NCBI RefSeq assembly: GCF_002007485.1
Contig: NZ_CP015820.1
Span: forward strand, 992,001-1,056,000
Direction of reading: 5' to 3'
Source of the DNA: Ditibartonella apihabitans
GTDB taxonomy: Bacteria > Pseudomonadota > Alphaproteobacteria > Rhizobiales > Rhizobiaceae
Length of the DNA: 64,000 bases
Shown here: in pieces, positions 62,894-64,000 of the stretch
Layout of the letters: every line of letters begins with the position of its first letter
Position numbering within the stretch: the stretch's first letter is position 1
Position numbers and translations under genes: made by a program
The notes under the pieces: model-generated
Seen by the model: only the letters and a program-made list of their open reading frames with translations
Told to the model about the DNA's origin: nothing
Database searches by the model: none

Positions 62894-63292
62894 ATGGCTG
62901 GTATCTGGAAACAGGTTTTTACATGGTGGAACGGTAACACCATTAATACACGTTTTTTCACGTGGCTACATGGCAAGCGCGTAGGTGAAGACGAGTTCGG
63001 AAACATCTATTATGAAGGCAGCCGCCATAAAGACGGCTATCCGCGGCGCTGGGTCATTTACAAGAATTATTCGGAAGCTTCAACGATTCCTGCAGGTTGG
63101 CATGGTTGGATTCATCATCGCACAGATACACCACCAAGTGCAGAAAACTATCATGCACGTGAGTGGGAGAAACCGCATCTTCCTAATCTGACCGGTACAA
63201 GCAAGGCCTATACGCCGAAAGGTTCGATTGCCCATCATGGTCAACGTCCTCATGTTACCGGCGATTACGACGCGTGGACACCGGGCAAATAG
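62894..63292 (+). CDS. NADH:ubiquinone oxidoreductase NDUFA12-family subunit
   Basis: A 132-residue homologue of the mitochondrial complex I accessory subunit NDUFA12 (B17.2), found in alphaproteobacterial complex I. Diagnostic are KRVGEDEFGNIYYEGSR, RRWVIYKNYSEASTIPAGWH and WIHHRTDTPPSAENY. The C-terminal part (KPHLPNLTGTSKAY) binds along the complex surface. It is followed closely by the DUF2155 gene, an order common in relatives. The nuo operon itself is outside the window. Confidence 0.93.
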   Translation: MAGIWKQVFTWWNGNTINTRFFTWLHGKRVGEDEFGNIYYEGSRHKDGYPRRWVIYKNYSEASTIPAGWHGWIHHRTDTPPSAENYHAREWEKPHLPNLTGTSKAYTPKGSIAHHGQRPHVTGDYDAWTPGK

Positions 63293-63387
63293 CCATTTCG
63301 TAGCGGAAATCGGATTGTTTTTTCGCCATATTGCCATAATTGGCAAATAAGCTTCGAATTATAATAGATAACCATTGATGCGGTGCT

Positions 63388-63816
63388 ATGAGATTTTTTA
63401 AACCGTTTTTCAGACGTTGCTTATTTGTCCTGTTTGCCTTATTCCTTGGGCTTTTTGTGACTGCATCATCTTATGCGCAGGAAACAACGAGATTAAGTAA
63501 TCCTGTTGCTGTTTTTTCCGGTCTCGATAAAATTACCGGCCGCATCACAACCTTCGATGTCTATATAGGCGAGACCTACCAATTCGGTGCTCTTCAGGTG
63601 ACGCCGCGGGTCTGTTATACAAGCTCGTCAGATGAAGCGACACGCACAGACGGGTTTGTCGAAGTTAATGAAATCACCCTCGATAAAAAAATCAAACGTA
63701 TATTCACTGGCTGGATGTTTGCCGACAGCCCCGGTCTTAATGCTGTCGAACACCCGATTTATGATGTGTGGTTGAAAGACTGCAAACAAAAATCCAAAGT
63801 TCCGGCTCCCCAATGA
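63388..63816 (+). CDS. DUF2155 domain protein, exported
   Basis: A 142-residue protein with a signal peptide (RCLFVLFALFLGLFVTASSY, cleavage near AQE) and the DUF2155 domain: AVFSGLDKITGRITTFDVYI, FGALQVTPRVCYT, and IKRIFTGWMFADSPGLNAVE. Two Cys (CYT and KDCKQ) could form a disulfide in the periplasm. Its function is unknown; it nearly always neighbours the NDUFA12-type gene in this group. Nothing further is seen up to the window end. Confidence 0.87.
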   Translation: MRFFKPFFRRCLFVLFALFLGLFVTASSYAQETTRLSNPVAVFSGLDKITGRITTFDVYIGETYQFGALQVTPRVCYTSSSDEATRTDGFVEVNEITLDKKIKRIFTGWMFADSPGLNAVEHPIYDVWLKDCKQKSKVPAPQ

Positions 63817-64000
63817 TAGATTGTTATAGAGCGGTATAACGTTACTTTTTTGTATTTCTCTATATTGAATGAACAAATTGTTTCATTTTATTGTTTTGAT
63901 AAACAAATCAAAAAGTTAAAAATGATGGTGTTAAAATAGAGAAATCATAGTTTATTAGGGAATTATAACGGACCTATTTTAAACAGATTATTCTTTTTTT

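Overview
The window reads as a chromosomal segment of an alphaproteobacterium of the order Hyphomicrobiales (Rhizobiales), most probably Bartonellaceae. The evidence is gene order and protein type: nagZ-scpA-scpB-tatABC-serS-surE-pcm-nlpD, a fused secDF, ispDF fusion, ntrY-ntrX-trkA, a pyruvate dehydrogenase whose E1-beta carries a lipoyl domain, and RirA, the iron regulator typical of rhizobia and their relatives. The DNA is moderately AT-leaning, higher in GC than the blood-borne Bartonella look I know, and molybdenum-cofactor genes and a molybdopterin oxidoreductase are present; this would fit a gut-associated Bartonella-like species, but the species is inference only.

Layout. 1-11.4 kb (+ strand): tail of an EamA transporter, a molybdopterin oxidoreductase, nagZ, scpAB, tatABC, serS, surE, pcm and an NlpD/DipM-like LysM-LytM lipoprotein. 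11.5-16.8 kb: a DUF815 ATPase (-), then yajC, secDF and two homologues of mitochondrial complex I assembly factors (+). 16.9-22.4 kb (-): moeA, a frameshifted moaC, trpC, trpD and a PpiD-like periplasmic foldase. 22.5-30.9 kb (+): tpiA, secG, a frameshifted L,D-transpeptidase, pyrG, kdsA, eno, a TM2 protein and ftsB. 31.0-38.5 kb (+): pdhA-pdhB-pdhC, an SGNH hydrolase, lpdA, lipA and a Coq10/RatA-like protein. 38.7-42.8 kb: a ferric-reductase-like flavoprotein (+), then cinA C-terminal domain protein, ispDF and rirA (-). 43.5-49.3 kb (+): ntrY-ntrX-trkA and a DXD glycosyltransferase. 49.7-55.0 kb (+): clpP, clpX, lon, hupB. 55.1-57.8 kb (-): YrbL-family protein, gph, trmFO. 58.9-63.8 kb (+): tRNA-Leu, tig, gatB, an acetyltransferase, an NDUFA12 homologue and a DUF2155 protein.

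Themes. Protein export (TatABC, YajC, SecDF, SecG, Tig, PpiD-like, Lon/ClpXP) is strongly represented, and several of these proteins carry long low-complexity C-terminal tails. Central carbon genes (tpiA, eno, pdh, lpdA, lipA) lie together. Iron control is visible as RirA, an ICE-like palindrome just upstream of rirA, and a TGA-N9-TCA (IRO-box) palindrome upstream of the ferric-reductase-like gene.

No mobile element, CRISPR array, phage or defence system was seen, and I found no convincing wholly new system. The points most worth a second look are two single-base homopolymer frameshifts (moaC, L,D-transpeptidase), the predicted RirA/Irr sites, the absence of dusB-ntrB-ntrC and of hfq-hflX from places where relatives usually carry them, and a 1.1 kb gene-poor stretch with perfect inverted repeats before tRNA-Leu.
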